Shown here: positions 52,443 through 61,265 of the stretch, piece after piece
Layout of the letters: each line of letters starts with the position of its first letter
How positions within the stretch are numbered: position 1 is the stretch's first letter
Notes under the pieces: model-generated
The model's database searches: none
Told to the model about the DNA's origin: nothing
The model's input: the letters and a program-made list of their open reading frames with translations, nothing else
Source: Lachnotalea sp. AF33-28
GTDB taxonomy: Bacteria; Bacillota; Clostridia; Lachnospirales; Lachnospiraceae
Length of the DNA stretch: 64,000 nt
Direction: 5' to 3'
Assembly (NCBI RefSeq): GCF_003477885.1
Contig: NZ_QUEE01000019.1
Location: 62,001 to 126,000 of the forward strand
Translations under genes and position numbers: made by a program

Positions 52443-53145
52443 CTCTTCCGCGCCCTCCAAACAGCAGGAACAGACGGAGCAGCTGCAGGATCGAGGCCGC
52501 TGCGCTGGCCACATAGGTGAGTGCGGCGGCTGTCAGGACCTTTCGTGTATGCTTGAGCTCATCTTCATAGAGTATTCCCTCACTGCCAAGAAGCTTCATC
52601 GCCCTGCCGGAGGCATTGAGCTCCACCGGCAGCGTGATCAGCTGAAACAGCACCACCGCGGAAAACAGGATGATGCCCAGCTGGATAAACAGGTTGCTGC
52701 TCTGGGAATTAAAAAACAAAAGGCCGATCAGAATCAGCGGCCAGCACAGCGTGGACCCAAGGTTCGCCACGGGTACGAGAGCGCCTCTGATTGTGAGGGG
52801 CATATAATTCTGGGCATGCTGGATCGCATGACCGCACTCATGAGCCGCCACGCCGATCGCGGCCACGGAGTCCGAACCGTATACGGATTCAGAAAGGCGC
52901 AGCACCTTGCTGCGGGGATCATAGTGATCCGTCAGATTGCCCGCAACCCTCTCCACCGTCACATCATAGATTCCCTGGCTTCTAAGCAGCGCTTCCGCCG
53001 CCGCTCTGCCGGTCATCCCGCTCATACTTCTCACATGAGAATACTTGGCATATGTGGACCGAACCTTCAGCGATGCCAGCAGGCAGATCACGCTGCCGAT
53101 AATCACCAGGTAGTAGGTAGGGTCCCAGTAAAATCCATAAAACAT
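52435..53145 (-). CDS. YugP-like zinc metallopeptidase (membrane)
   Basis: A 236-residue membrane protein. It begins MFYGFYWDPTYYLVIIGSVI with a first helix, carries the zinc-binding HExxH as VAAHECGHAIQHA near residue 105, and has three further helices in the second half. This YugP/DUF2227-like zinc peptidase commonly sits between fmt and rsmB in Clostridia; its substrate is not known. The ATG at 53145 is eight bases after GGAG; an ATG two codons earlier is too close. Upstream lies a two-hairpin repeat. Confidence 0.88.
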   Translation of the reverse strand: MFYGFYWDPTYYLVIIGSVICLLASLKVRSTYAKYSHVRSMSGMTGRAAAEALLRSQGIYDVTVERVAGNLTDHYDPRSKVLRLSESVYGSDSVAAIGVAAHECGHAIQHAQNYMPLTIRGALVPVANLGSTLCWPLILIGLLFFNSQSSNLFIQLGIILFSAVVLFQLITLPVELNASGRAMKLLGSEGILYEDELKHTRKVLTAAALTYVASAAASILQLLRLFLLFGGRGRDD

Positions 53146-53162
53146 CGACATATCTCCTTTCA

Positions 53163-53212
53163 ACTGTCATCAGCCGAAGGCTGATGACCTACGCACACTT
53201 CAGTGTGCTTCT
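53163..53212. repeat. REP-like two-hairpin element, second copy
   Basis: Hairpin 1 is a perfect 10-base-pair stem GTCATCAGCC/GGCTGATGAC with loop GAA (53166-53188). Four bases later hairpin 2 is GCACAC/GTGTGC with loop TTCA (53193-53208). Order, spacing and most bases match 5174-5216. It occupies the fmt-protease gap. Confidence 0.85.
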
Positions 53213-53261
53213 ATCCATAACTTATTTTACGGTTTCTTTCAATATAAAATCCGTATCCGCA

Positions 53262-54188
53262 TCAGCCCAGCACCGTATGAATCGGAAGCTTGTGCCCGCG
53301 CAGAAAGGCCAGCGCATCCATGCGCTTCTTTCCCTCCAGCTGCAGCTGTCTGACTTCCAGAATACCCTGTCCTGTCTGAATCAGAATACCGGTGAATGAA
53401 GTGCCGGTAATTTCTCCCGGCTGACCCTCACAGCCGCCTTCTATAACCGCCGCCTCCCATATCTTCAGCGTTTTGCCGTTTAAGGAGGTGTATGCGCTGG
53501 GCCACGGGTTTAAACCGCGCACCATGCGTTCCAGCTCTGCCGCCGGCCGGTTCCAATCTATTAGGCCGGAAGCTTTGGAAAGCATGCCTGTATGGCTGAT
53601 CTCGCCTGTCTGGGGCGTGCGTTTTACGGTCCCCTCTTCCAGAGCCTTCAGGGTCTCAAGAAGAAGCGGTCCGCCGGCCTTGGACAGCTTCTCAAACAGG
53701 CTGCCTCCTGTCTCATCCTCTGCAATCGGTATCACCGTCTGCAGAAGGATATCTCCGGTATCAATTCCTTCCGCCATATACATCGTAGTTACGCCGGTCT
53801 GCGTTTCTCCGTCTAAAATTGCCTGCTGGATCGGCGCGGCCCCGCGGTATTTCGGAAGCAGCGACGCGTGGACATTGATGCAGCCGTATACAGGCAGATC
53901 CAAAATTGTCTTCGGAAGAATCCTTCCGTATGCCGCAACAATAATTACATCTGGCTTCAGGCTTTCAAGCAGCTCAAGGAAACCGGCATCCTTCACCTTA
54001 ACAGGCTGATAGACGGGCAGGCCGTAGGCCAGCGCCTTCTCCTTAACAGGAGGAAACTGGAGCGCCCCGCTGCGGCCTTTGGGCTTGTCAGGCTGTGTGA
54101 TCACCGCCGCCACCTCATGTCCGCCCTCTACCAGGGCTTCCAGCGCAGGGACGGCAAAATCGGGAGTTCCCATAAATATTGCACGCAT
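53262..54188 (-). CDS. fmt: Methionyl-tRNA formyltransferase
   Basis: A 308-residue enzyme that formylates initiator Met-tRNA using 10-formyl-THF. Motifs: MRAIFMGTPDFAVPAL at the start, the catalytic INVHASLLPKYRGAAPIQ region near residue 105, TGVTTMYMAEGIDTGDIL near 135, and a C-terminal OB domain with NPWPSAYTSL. The ATG at 54188, after GGGGA, is preferred over 54200. It follows def after 180 bases containing a palindrome and possible promoter. Fhs at 59.5 kb makes its formyl donor. Confidence 0.95.
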   Translation of the reverse strand: MRAIFMGTPDFAVPALEALVEGGHEVAAVITQPDKPKGRSGALQFPPVKEKALAYGLPVYQPVKVKDAGFLELLESLKPDVIIVAAYGRILPKTILDLPVYGCINVHASLLPKYRGAAPIQQAILDGETQTGVTTMYMAEGIDTGDILLQTVIPIAEDETGGSLFEKLSKAGGPLLLETLKALEEGTVKRTPQTGEISHTGMLSKASGLIDWNRPAAELERMVRGLNPWPSAYTSLNGKTLKIWEAAVIEGGCEGQPGEITGTSFTGILIQTGQGILEVRQLQLEGKKRMDALAFLRGHKLPIHTVLG

Positions 54189-54232
54189 ATGATTCCCCAT
54201 TTCTCATTTAATATTAAATCAAAATCAGCGCA

Positions 54233-54258
54233 GGTATAATATCTGACGATATTATACC
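54233..54258. promoter_or_regulatory. Perfect 11-base inverted repeat in the fmt leader
   Basis: GGTATAATATC (54233-54243) and GATATTATACC (54248-54258) flank TGAC. Each arm holds a TATAAT-like -10, one per strand. On the minus strand the -10 leads toward fmt, about 60 bases upstream of the start. It could be an operator or a hairpin in the fmt leader. Confidence 0.55.
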
Positions 54259-54368
54259 ATCTACATCTCCCAAATGGAGGGTTTTCACATAAAGTTTATA
54301 TTTTTTTATTGTTTTAACCCATATTCGGCTGCTGCTTATATACAGTATACGCAGATTCTGCGCTATGA

Positions 54369-54863
54369 TTATTCCGCAGGTACGTTTTCGGCTTCTTCCT
54401 CCATGACCGGGACATCTTCCAGCTCTCCCTCTTTCACATCCACATACAGGATGCCGTCGAGGTGGTCGCATTCATGGCATATGGCTCTCGCGAGAAGCTC
54501 TGTGCCTTCCACCTCAAACGGCTGCATATCCTCATCGAGCGCCTTCACCTTTACATAGTTCGGGCGTCTGACCAACGCCCGTTTTTCCGGAACGCTTAAG
54601 CAGCCTTCCATATCCAGCTGCTCCCCGTCCCTTGTAAGGATCTCGGGATTGATCATCACGATCGGGCCTTCTCCCACATCGATGACCACAATGCGCTTTA
54701 GTACCCCGACCTGCACGGCCGCTAAGCCCACTCCGTCCGCTTCATACATGGTTTCCAGCATATCTTCAATCAGCCGGCGGGTACGGAATGTCATATCCTT
54801 AACAGGCTTGCTGACCTTTCTTAACACTTCATCACCGATTACTCTTATATTGCGTGTTGACAT
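54369..54863 (-). CDS. def: Peptide deformylase
   Basis: A 164-residue iron-dependent hydrolase that removes the N-formyl group from new proteins. All three motifs are present: GVGLAAVQVG near residue 40, EGCLSVPEK near 87 (metal Cys) and HECDHLDGILY near 129 (metal His residues and catalytic Glu). An acidic tail follows. It is the standard neighbour of fmt and priA. Confidence 0.96.
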   Translation of the reverse strand: MSTRNIRVIGDEVLRKVSKPVKDMTFRTRRLIEDMLETMYEADGVGLAAVQVGVLKRIVVIDVGEGPIVMINPEILTRDGEQLDMEGCLSVPEKRALVRRPNYVKVKALDEDMQPFEVEGTELLARAICHECDHLDGILYVDVKEGELEDVPVMEEEAENVPAE

Positions 54864-54907
54864 CGCTCATAAATCCTTTCTCATTCTTTTGTCTTCTCCG
54901 ACGGTTA

Positions 54908-57139
54908 TCATCGGAAATCATATTGTATCATAACATCTTTTTGGTAATCTGTACATTCCAAAAATTGCTCCAGATGCCGGCGTACCGCAATGAGGAGGGA
55001 AATATCCCTGTGTTTGAGATAAAGCATCTGATAATACTGATCCTTGATTTTGCCCACATATGGGGAGGCCGGGCCGATCACCCTAAGCATCTGCTCTGCA
55101 AAGCAGCGTTTTATCTCAGCCAAAACGGCATCGGCAGCCCCTTTGGCCCTGTCCTCGCATCCCGAACAGAGGCATATATTCATCATACAGGCCGCTGGGG
55201 GATACTGCATCAGCTCCCGGTAGGCCATCTCCTCCCGGTAAAAGCCCTCATAATCCTGGGCTGCCGCGCATCGGACTGCGTAATGCTCCGGGCTGTAGGT
55301 CTGAATCACCACTTCTCCCGGCGTCTCATCCCTGCCCGCCCTGCCCGCCGCTTGGGTGAGCAGCTGGAAGGTGCGCTCGCAGGCCGTATAATCTTCCGAA
55401 TACAGGGAAAGGTCGGCCGCCAGCACACCCACCAGCGTGACTTTTGGGAAATCATGGCCCTTGACAATCATCTGTGTGCCGATCAGGATATCCGCTTCCT
55501 CGTTAGCGAAGGCCGACAGGATCTTCTCATGCCCGTCCTTCCCTGAAGTCGTGTCCAGATCCATCCGAAGGACCCTGGCCTCCGGAAAATACTGCTTTAC
55601 CATGGTCTCCACACGCTCTGTCCCGGTGCCGAATCCTGCGATATAGGGTGAACCGCATTTCGGACATTTCTTCGGCAGGGGCTCTTCATATCCGCAGTAA
55701 TGACAGACCAGCCGGCCGTTTTTATGGGCCTTTAAAGAAACGTCACAGTGCGGACACTTTAAGGGCTCGCCGCATTCTCTGCAGGAAACAAATCCGGCAT
55801 AGCCTCTGCGGTTTAAAAACAGGATGGTCTGCTCTCTTTTTTGGAGACGGTCCTGAATCAGCGTAAACAGCTGACGGCTGAAAATGGATTTGTTGCCGGC
55901 CTTAAGCTCCTCCCTTAGATCCACCACATCTACATGGGCCAGGCTGCTGCGGGCTTTTGCCCTCTCCGTGAGGGTAAACAGCCTGTAGTCCCCATTTATA
56001 GCATGGTAATAGCTTTCCACCGACGGCGTGGCCGATCCTAAAACCACGCTGGCGCCGCACATTTCGGCGCGTCGGACGGCCACCTCCCTGGCGTGGTATC
56101 TGGGCGTTGTCTCACTCTTGTACGCATTTTCATGTTCTTCATCTATAATAATCAGCCCCAGATGTTCAAACGGCGTGAACAGCGCCGAGCGCGGCCCGAT
56201 CATGATGCTGATCTCGCCCTTTTTAGCCCGGACAAACTGGTCGTAGCGCTCCCCCTGGGACAGCCTTGAATTCATGATGGATACCTTTCCGCCAAATCTG
56301 CGGTAGAACCGCATGACGGTCTGGTAGGTGAGCGCGATCTCCGGTATCAGCACGATCGCCTGGCGGCCCCGGCTTAAAACATCGGCAATCATCTCCATAT
56401 AGACTTCCGTCTTGCCGCTGCCGGTCACCCCATGGATCAGATACGTCCTGTGCACTTCATGTCTTAGATCCTCCGCAAATGACTGCAGGATGCTTTGCTG
56501 GCCTTCGTTCAAAGGCACTCTGGCCTCACTCACACCCGTATCCTTTACAGGATTTCGTAAGATAATCTCTGAAAACTCCGTCACTATGTTTTGTTCCGTA
56601 AAATATTTTATGGTGGCCGCGCTGATATTGAGCTTTTCGGTCACTACGTTCTTAGGGAGCACAGGATCCGCAAGCAGCGCTTCCAAAAGCCTCGCCCGCG
56701 CCCGCTGGTTTTTTTTACTCTGACAGACGGCAAGCAGCGCTTTTGCCTCCGTTTCCGGCACGGCGAGCTTCAGATAGCTCTTTTCTTTGGAACGGATCTT
56801 CTGACGGATCGGAATGACCGTCTTTAATGCCTGTATCATGGTGGAACCGTACCGGTTCCGAATCCAGTCCGCCAGCTGTATCAGCTGGCTTTCCACAGCC
56901 ACACCGTTTTCTGCGATCTGTGTAATTTCTTTTATGCGGCTGGGATCAAAAGAGACACGGTCGGTAATTTCAAGCACATATCCGGCAATCTGCCGGTTCC
57001 CCTTGCCGAAGGGGATAAGCACCTGCATTCCTGGCTTAAGCCTGTCCCTTAAGCTGTCCGGGACCCGGTACTGAAAAAACCGGTCCAGACTTTCGTGGGA
57101 TATGTCCACCACCACATTGGCAAACAGCGTTTGAGGCAT
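54908..57139 (-). CDS. priA: Primosomal replication protein N' (PriA helicase)
   Basis: A 743-residue superfamily 2 helicase that restarts stalled replication forks. It has an N-terminal DNA-binding domain (FANVVVDISHESLDRFFQY start), Walker A GVTGSGKTEVYME near residue 238, DEEH box near 334, and two zinc sites in the CRECGEPLKCPHC and CHYCGYEEPLPKKCPKCG segments (about 450-490). The helicase motifs TQMIVKGHDFPKVTLV and QAAGRAGRDE follow. Complete. Confidence 0.96.
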   Translation of the reverse strand: MPQTLFANVVVDISHESLDRFFQYRVPDSLRDRLKPGMQVLIPFGKGNRQIAGYVLEITDRVSFDPSRIKEITQIAENGVAVESQLIQLADWIRNRYGSTMIQALKTVIPIRQKIRSKEKSYLKLAVPETEAKALLAVCQSKKNQRARARLLEALLADPVLPKNVVTEKLNISAATIKYFTEQNIVTEFSEIILRNPVKDTGVSEARVPLNEGQQSILQSFAEDLRHEVHRTYLIHGVTGSGKTEVYMEMIADVLSRGRQAIVLIPEIALTYQTVMRFYRRFGGKVSIMNSRLSQGERYDQFVRAKKGEISIMIGPRSALFTPFEHLGLIIIDEEHENAYKSETTPRYHAREVAVRRAEMCGASVVLGSATPSVESYYHAINGDYRLFTLTERAKARSSLAHVDVVDLREELKAGNKSIFSRQLFTLIQDRLQKREQTILFLNRRGYAGFVSCRECGEPLKCPHCDVSLKAHKNGRLVCHYCGYEEPLPKKCPKCGSPYIAGFGTGTERVETMVKQYFPEARVLRMDLDTTSGKDGHEKILSAFANEEADILIGTQMIVKGHDFPKVTLVGVLAADLSLYSEDYTACERTFQLLTQAAGRAGRDETPGEVVIQTYSPEHYAVRCAAAQDYEGFYREEMAYRELMQYPPAACMMNICLCSGCEDRAKGAADAVLAEIKRCFAEQMLRVIGPASPYVGKIKDQYYQMLYLKHRDISLLIAVRRHLEQFLECTDYQKDVMIQYDFR

Positions 57140-57167
57140 TTGCTCACTCCTTTTGCTATTTCAGGTT

Positions 57168-57197
57168 GAAAAACCCCATGTGTCCCATGGGGTTTTT
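57168..57197. terminator. Terminator after folD
   Basis: AAACCCCATG (57171-57180) and CATGGGGTTT (57186-57195) form a 10-base-pair stem with a 5-base loop. A run of five T follows on the minus strand, so it ends the ftsK-fhs-murE-folD direction before priA. Confidence 0.85.
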
Positions 57198-57200
57198 GAA

Positions 57201-58049
57201 TCAGATATTCTGCAGCACAACCGCCTCGACGCAGTTGTTCAGAAGCATCGCGATGGTCATCGGTCCGACTCCGCCCGGCACCGGGGTGATCGCAGAGGTA
57301 TGCTCCGCCACATCCTCAAAATCCACGTCACCGCAGAGCTTATTGTTCTCACCGCGGTGCATGCCCACATCGATCACAACCGCGCCTTCCTTCACATACT
57401 CATGGGTGATAAACCGGGGTTTGCCCATGGCTACCACGAGTATATCCGCCCTTTTCGCAACCTCTTTCAGATTTACGGTGCGCGAATGCGCTACGGTCAC
57501 CGTGCCGTTTTCACGCAGGAGCAACATGGCCATCGGTTTTCCCACAATGTTGCTCCTTCCGATCACCACGCATTCCTTTCCGTAGATCTCTACTCCGGAA
57601 CGCTTTAAGAGCTGTATGATGCCCGCAGGCGTGCAGGATACAAAGCCGGGCTCTCCGATGCTGAGCGCGCCCACATTCATCGCATGAAAACCGTCCACAT
57701 CCTTCTTAGGATCGATGTTCTTTAAAATCACATCCTCATCGATATGGCCGGGCAGCGGAAGCTGTACCAGGATCCCGTTCACATCCGCCCTGCCGTTTAA
57801 TTCCCGCACGAGCCCAAGCAGTTCTTCCTGTGTGGTATCCTGCGGCATTTCATAGGCGAGGGAACGGATTCCCACGTACTCACATGCCTTTCTCTTGTTC
57901 CTTACATAAACCGTGGACGCGGGATCATTTCCCACCTGAATCACCGCAAGGGTAATTTCGATTCCCCGCTCCTTATAAGCGGCCACTTTTTCCTTCAGTT
58001 CTTCCTTGATCTGCTTTGAGATCTCTTTTCCATCAATTATCTTTGTCAT
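57201..58049 (-). CDS. folD: Bifunctional methylene-THF dehydrogenase/cyclohydrolase FolD
   Basis: A 282-residue enzyme that interconverts 5,10-methylene-THF and 10-formyl-THF. Motifs: VQVGNDPASTVYVRNKRKAC near residue 40 (catalytic Lys and Tyr), QLPLPGHI near 98, and the cofactor-binding VIGRSNIVGKPMAMLL near 165. The ATG at 58049 is used because upstream codons lie inside murE. It overlaps the murE end by 17 bases. With fhs, 1.5 kb away, it forms the folate one-carbon branch that could feed on methyl groups in an acetogen-like metabolism. Confidence 0.95.
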   Translation of the reverse strand: MTKIIDGKEISKQIKEELKEKVAAYKERGIEITLAVIQVGNDPASTVYVRNKRKACEYVGIRSLAYEMPQDTTQEELLGLVRELNGRADVNGILVQLPLPGHIDEDVILKNIDPKKDVDGFHAMNVGALSIGEPGFVSCTPAGIIQLLKRSGVEIYGKECVVIGRSNIVGKPMAMLLLRENGTVTVAHSRTVNLKEVAKRADILVVAMGKPRFITHEYVKEGAVVIDVGMHRGENNKLCGDVDFEDVAEHTSAITPVPGGVGPMTIAMLLNNCVEAVVLQNI

Positions 58050-59508
58050 CTGCACACTCCTCCAGAGCCTTGCGCACCTCTTCCTGATCGGAAAAATGAT
58101 GCCTGACCCCCTGTATCTCCTGATAATCCTCATGTCCCTTGCCGATAATCACGATCATATCGCCTTTCTGCGCATGGGAAATCGCATAGCGGATCGCTTC
58201 CCGCCGGTCCGGAATCTCCAGATAGCTGCCGTCTGTTTTTGCCAGACCGGTCTTTATATCGTTTAAAATATCCTCCACACGCTCATATCTGGAATTATCC
58301 GCAGTGATGATGGACAGATCCGCCATTCTGCCACCGATCTCCCCCATATCATAGCGGCGCAGACGGGAACGGTTGCCGCCGCATCCGAACAGGCAGACCA
58401 GCCGTTTGGGATGGTATTCCTTAAGGGTGGTCAGAAGGCTCTCCATGCTCACGGCATTATGCGCGTAATCCACGATCACGGAAAATTCATCCGAGGCGTA
58501 GACTAACTCCATTCTCCCGTTAATGGAGAGATGCTCCAGCGCGTGGCAGATGGTTTCCGGCGGAAGGCTGAAATTCAGGCAGACACTTATGGCCGCCAGA
58601 GCGTTGTATACATTAAACAGGCCCGGAATATTTACCTTCACATCCATATCTGCGCTGCCGGCGGTTTCAAATTCAATTCCCATAAAGCTGCCCTCAGCCA
58701 GATAATGGATCCTTTCCGCTTTCAGCTGTGCCGCCCGCTCCACCCCAAAGGTGTGCAGGTCACAGCTATGCCCCTCTATAATTTCCTCATAGTGGCTGTC
58801 ATCCCGGTTCACATAGCCGTGACGGCAGATCTGCAGAAGCTTCCGTTTCCAGGAGAGATAGTCCGCAAAATCCTTGTGCTCATTCTCTCCGATATGATCC
58901 GGCGTGATATTGGTGAAGATTCCGTAGTCAAACTGCATGCCGGCAACACGGTCCATCATGATGCCCTGGGAGGATACCTCCATCACCAGATATTCGCAGC
59001 CGCCATCCGCCATCATCCGGAAATACTTCTGCAGCTCATAGGATTCGGGCGTTGTATTGTTCGTCTCGTAGTATTCCCCGCCGATCAGCGCTCCAATCGT
59101 GCCGATCAGCCCCACTTTTTTCCCGCAGGCCTCCAGGATGGCCTTAATCATAAAGGAAGTAGTGGTTTTTCCCTTGGTGCCGGTCACTCCGATGGTCGTC
59201 ATCCTGGCGGCGGGATGGCCGAAAAAGGCTGCGGATAGAAGGGAAAGGGCCTCTCTGGCCCTCGCCACCCGGATCACCGTCACATCCTTTGGTACCTCCA
59301 CATCCCGCTCCACCGCAACGGCCTTAACGCCCTTTTGTATGACTTCAGGCAGAAAGCTGTGGGCATCGGTCCTGGTTCCGCTGATGCAGACAAACAGATC
59401 CCCCGGCCCTGCCTTTCTGGAATCGTATACGATATCGTGGATATTAGTATCTGTGGTACCCTGCAGGCATTTGTAGTCCATATTTTCAAGTAAGGTACTA
59501 AGGGTCAT
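58033..59508 (-). CDS. murE: UDP-N-acetylmuramyl-tripeptide synthetase MurE
   Basis: A 491-residue Mur ligase that adds the third amino acid to the peptidoglycan stem. ATP loop GVTGTKGKTTTSF near residue 108; the carbamylated-Lys and central-domain region has VSSQGIMMDRV; the C-terminal domain has HNAVSMESLL and CLFGCGGNRSRLRR. The specificity loop reads ADNSRYE, close to the DNPR signature of meso-diaminopimelate enzymes, so DAP is the likely substrate. The ATG at 59508, after GGAGG, is preferred over 59520. Confidence 0.93.
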   Translation of the reverse strand: MTLSTLLENMDYKCLQGTTDTNIHDIVYDSRKAGPGDLFVCISGTRTDAHSFLPEVIQKGVKAVAVERDVEVPKDVTVIRVARAREALSLLSAAFFGHPAARMTTIGVTGTKGKTTTSFMIKAILEACGKKVGLIGTIGALIGGEYYETNNTTPESYELQKYFRMMADGGCEYLVMEVSSQGIMMDRVAGMQFDYGIFTNITPDHIGENEHKDFADYLSWKRKLLQICRHGYVNRDDSHYEEIIEGHSCDLHTFGVERAAQLKAERIHYLAEGSFMGIEFETAGSADMDVKVNIPGLFNVYNALAAISVCLNFSLPPETICHALEHLSINGRMELVYASDEFSVIVDYAHNAVSMESLLTTLKEYHPKRLVCLFGCGGNRSRLRRYDMGEIGGRMADLSIITADNSRYERVEDILNDIKTGLAKTDGSYLEIPDRREAIRYAISHAQKGDMIVIIGKGHEDYQEIQGVRHHFSDQEEVRKALEECADDKDN

Positions 59509-59532
59509 GGTATCCTCCATTCTGTTATTCGT

Positions 59533-61203
59533 TTAAAACAATCCGGTAATCCGGCCGTCTGCATCCACATCGATGCCGTTGGCGGCAGGCTTTTTAGGCA
59601 GTCCTGGCATTGTCATGATCGCTCCGGTGATCGCCACAACAAACCCGGCTCCCGCGCTCACGTAAACATCCCGCACATTCACCGTAAAGCCGCTTGGCCG
59701 TCCCAGCTTTGTCGGATCATCCGACAGAGAGTACTGGGTTTTCGCCATGCATACCGGCAGACCGCCAAATCCCAGTCCGGCCAGATTCTGCAGTGTCTTT
59801 TTTGCTGCGGGGCTGTAGGTAACTTTGTCGGCTCCGTAGATTTCTCTGGCGATGGTATCGATCTTGTCCTCCAGCTTCATATCCAGCGGATAGATCGGAC
59901 AGTAATGGCTTTCTTTTGTTTCCAGCGTCTTAAGCACCTTCTCTGCCAGGGCGACGCCGCCCTCTCCGCCTTTAGCCCACACCTCGGACAGGGCGAACTC
60001 ACAGCCTCTTTCTTCGCAGAAATCCCGGATGAACTGATATTCTCTCTCCGTATCCGTCAGGAAGGAGTTGAGCGTCACCACCACCGGCACGCCGTATTTC
60101 TGCAGGTTTTCTATATGCTTTTCCAGATTGCAGATACCTTTTTTCAGAGCCTCCAGGTTTTCTTCAGACAGCTGATCCTTCGGCACCCCACCGTTGTATT
60201 TCAGCGCCCTCACCGTGGCCACCAGCACCACCGCGTCGGGTTTAAGGCCCGCCATCCGGCATTTGATGTCCAGGAATTTCTCTGCGCCTAAATCCGCGCC
60301 GAAGCCTGCCTCGGTGATCACGATATCCGCCAGCTTTAAGGCTGTCTTGGTGGCGCGCACACTGTTGCAGCCATGTGCGATGTTGGCAAAAGGCCCGCCA
60401 TGCACCAGGGCGCCGCTGTGCTCCAGCGTTTGGATCAGGTTCGGTTTCAGCGCGTCCTTTAACAGGGCCGCCATGGCACCAACCGCCTCCAGCTGCGCGG
60501 CGGTCACAGGTTCTCCGTTATAATTATACGCGACGATAATCCGTCCCAGACGTTCTTTCAAATCTTCCATATCTTCGGCCAGGCAGAGGATCGCCATGAT
60601 CTCCGATGCCACCGTGATGACAAAATGGTCCTCTCTCACCACTCCGTCCGCCTTGGAACCCAGACCCACCACAATATTGCGAAGCGCCCGGTCATTCATA
60701 TCCACGCAGCGTTTCCAGACCACCTGCCTCGTATCGATTCTCAGAGCGTTTCCCTGCTGGATATGGTTATCCAGAAGGGCCGCCAGAAGGTTGTTAGCGG
60801 ATGTAATCGCATGGAAATCGCCGGTGAAATGAAGGTTTAAATCCTCCATGGGTACCACCTGCGCATAGCCGCCGCCGGCCGCTCCGCCTTTGATGCCAAA
60901 GCACGGGCCCAATGACGGCTCCCTAAGGGCCAGCATCGCCTTTTTGCCCATTTTGGCAAAGGCTTCTCCCAGGCCGATGCTCGTGGTGGTTTTGCCTTCT
61001 CCGGCCGGAGTGGGATTGATGGCCGTCACCAGCACCAGTTTTCCGTCCGGACGGTCCTTGATCTCATTCCAGAGCTCATCTGTGATCTTCGCCTTGTACT
61101 TGCCGTACAGCTCCAGGTCATCTTCAGCGATGCCATAGGCCGCCGCCACTTCACGGATCGGGATCAGCCGGGCCTCCTGGGCGATTTCAATATCTGTTTT
61201 CAT
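59533..61203 (-). CDS. fhs: Formate--tetrahydrofolate ligase
   Basis: A 556-residue ATP-dependent enzyme that makes 10-formyl-THF from formate and THF. ATP-binding TAINPTPAGEGKTTTSIGLG near residue 60; FGIKGGAAGGGYAQV near 105; NLHFTGDFHAI near 130; VRALKYNGGVPKDQL near 335 and a C-terminal MTMPGLPKKPAANGIDVD. It is full length. Together with FolD it provides the entry of the methyl branch of one-carbon metabolism, consistent with either acetogenesis or purine and fMet supply. Confidence 0.97.
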   Translation of the reverse strand: MKTDIEIAQEARLIPIREVAAAYGIAEDDLELYGKYKAKITDELWNEIKDRPDGKLVLVTAINPTPAGEGKTTTSIGLGEAFAKMGKKAMLALREPSLGPCFGIKGGAAGGGYAQVVPMEDLNLHFTGDFHAITSANNLLAALLDNHIQQGNALRIDTRQVVWKRCVDMNDRALRNIVVGLGSKADGVVREDHFVITVASEIMAILCLAEDMEDLKERLGRIIVAYNYNGEPVTAAQLEAVGAMAALLKDALKPNLIQTLEHSGALVHGGPFANIAHGCNSVRATKTALKLADIVITEAGFGADLGAEKFLDIKCRMAGLKPDAVVLVATVRALKYNGGVPKDQLSEENLEALKKGICNLEKHIENLQKYGVPVVVTLNSFLTDTEREYQFIRDFCEERGCEFALSEVWAKGGEGGVALAEKVLKTLETKESHYCPIYPLDMKLEDKIDTIAREIYGADKVTYSPAAKKTLQNLAGLGFGGLPVCMAKTQYSLSDDPTKLGRPSGFTVNVRDVYVSAGAGFVVAITGAIMTMPGLPKKPAANGIDVDADGRITGLF

Positions 61204-61265
61204 GTGTATAGCCTCCTCATCTTAATTTATCTTTTTCATTCTTAGGAATTTCAACCTGTATTCTG

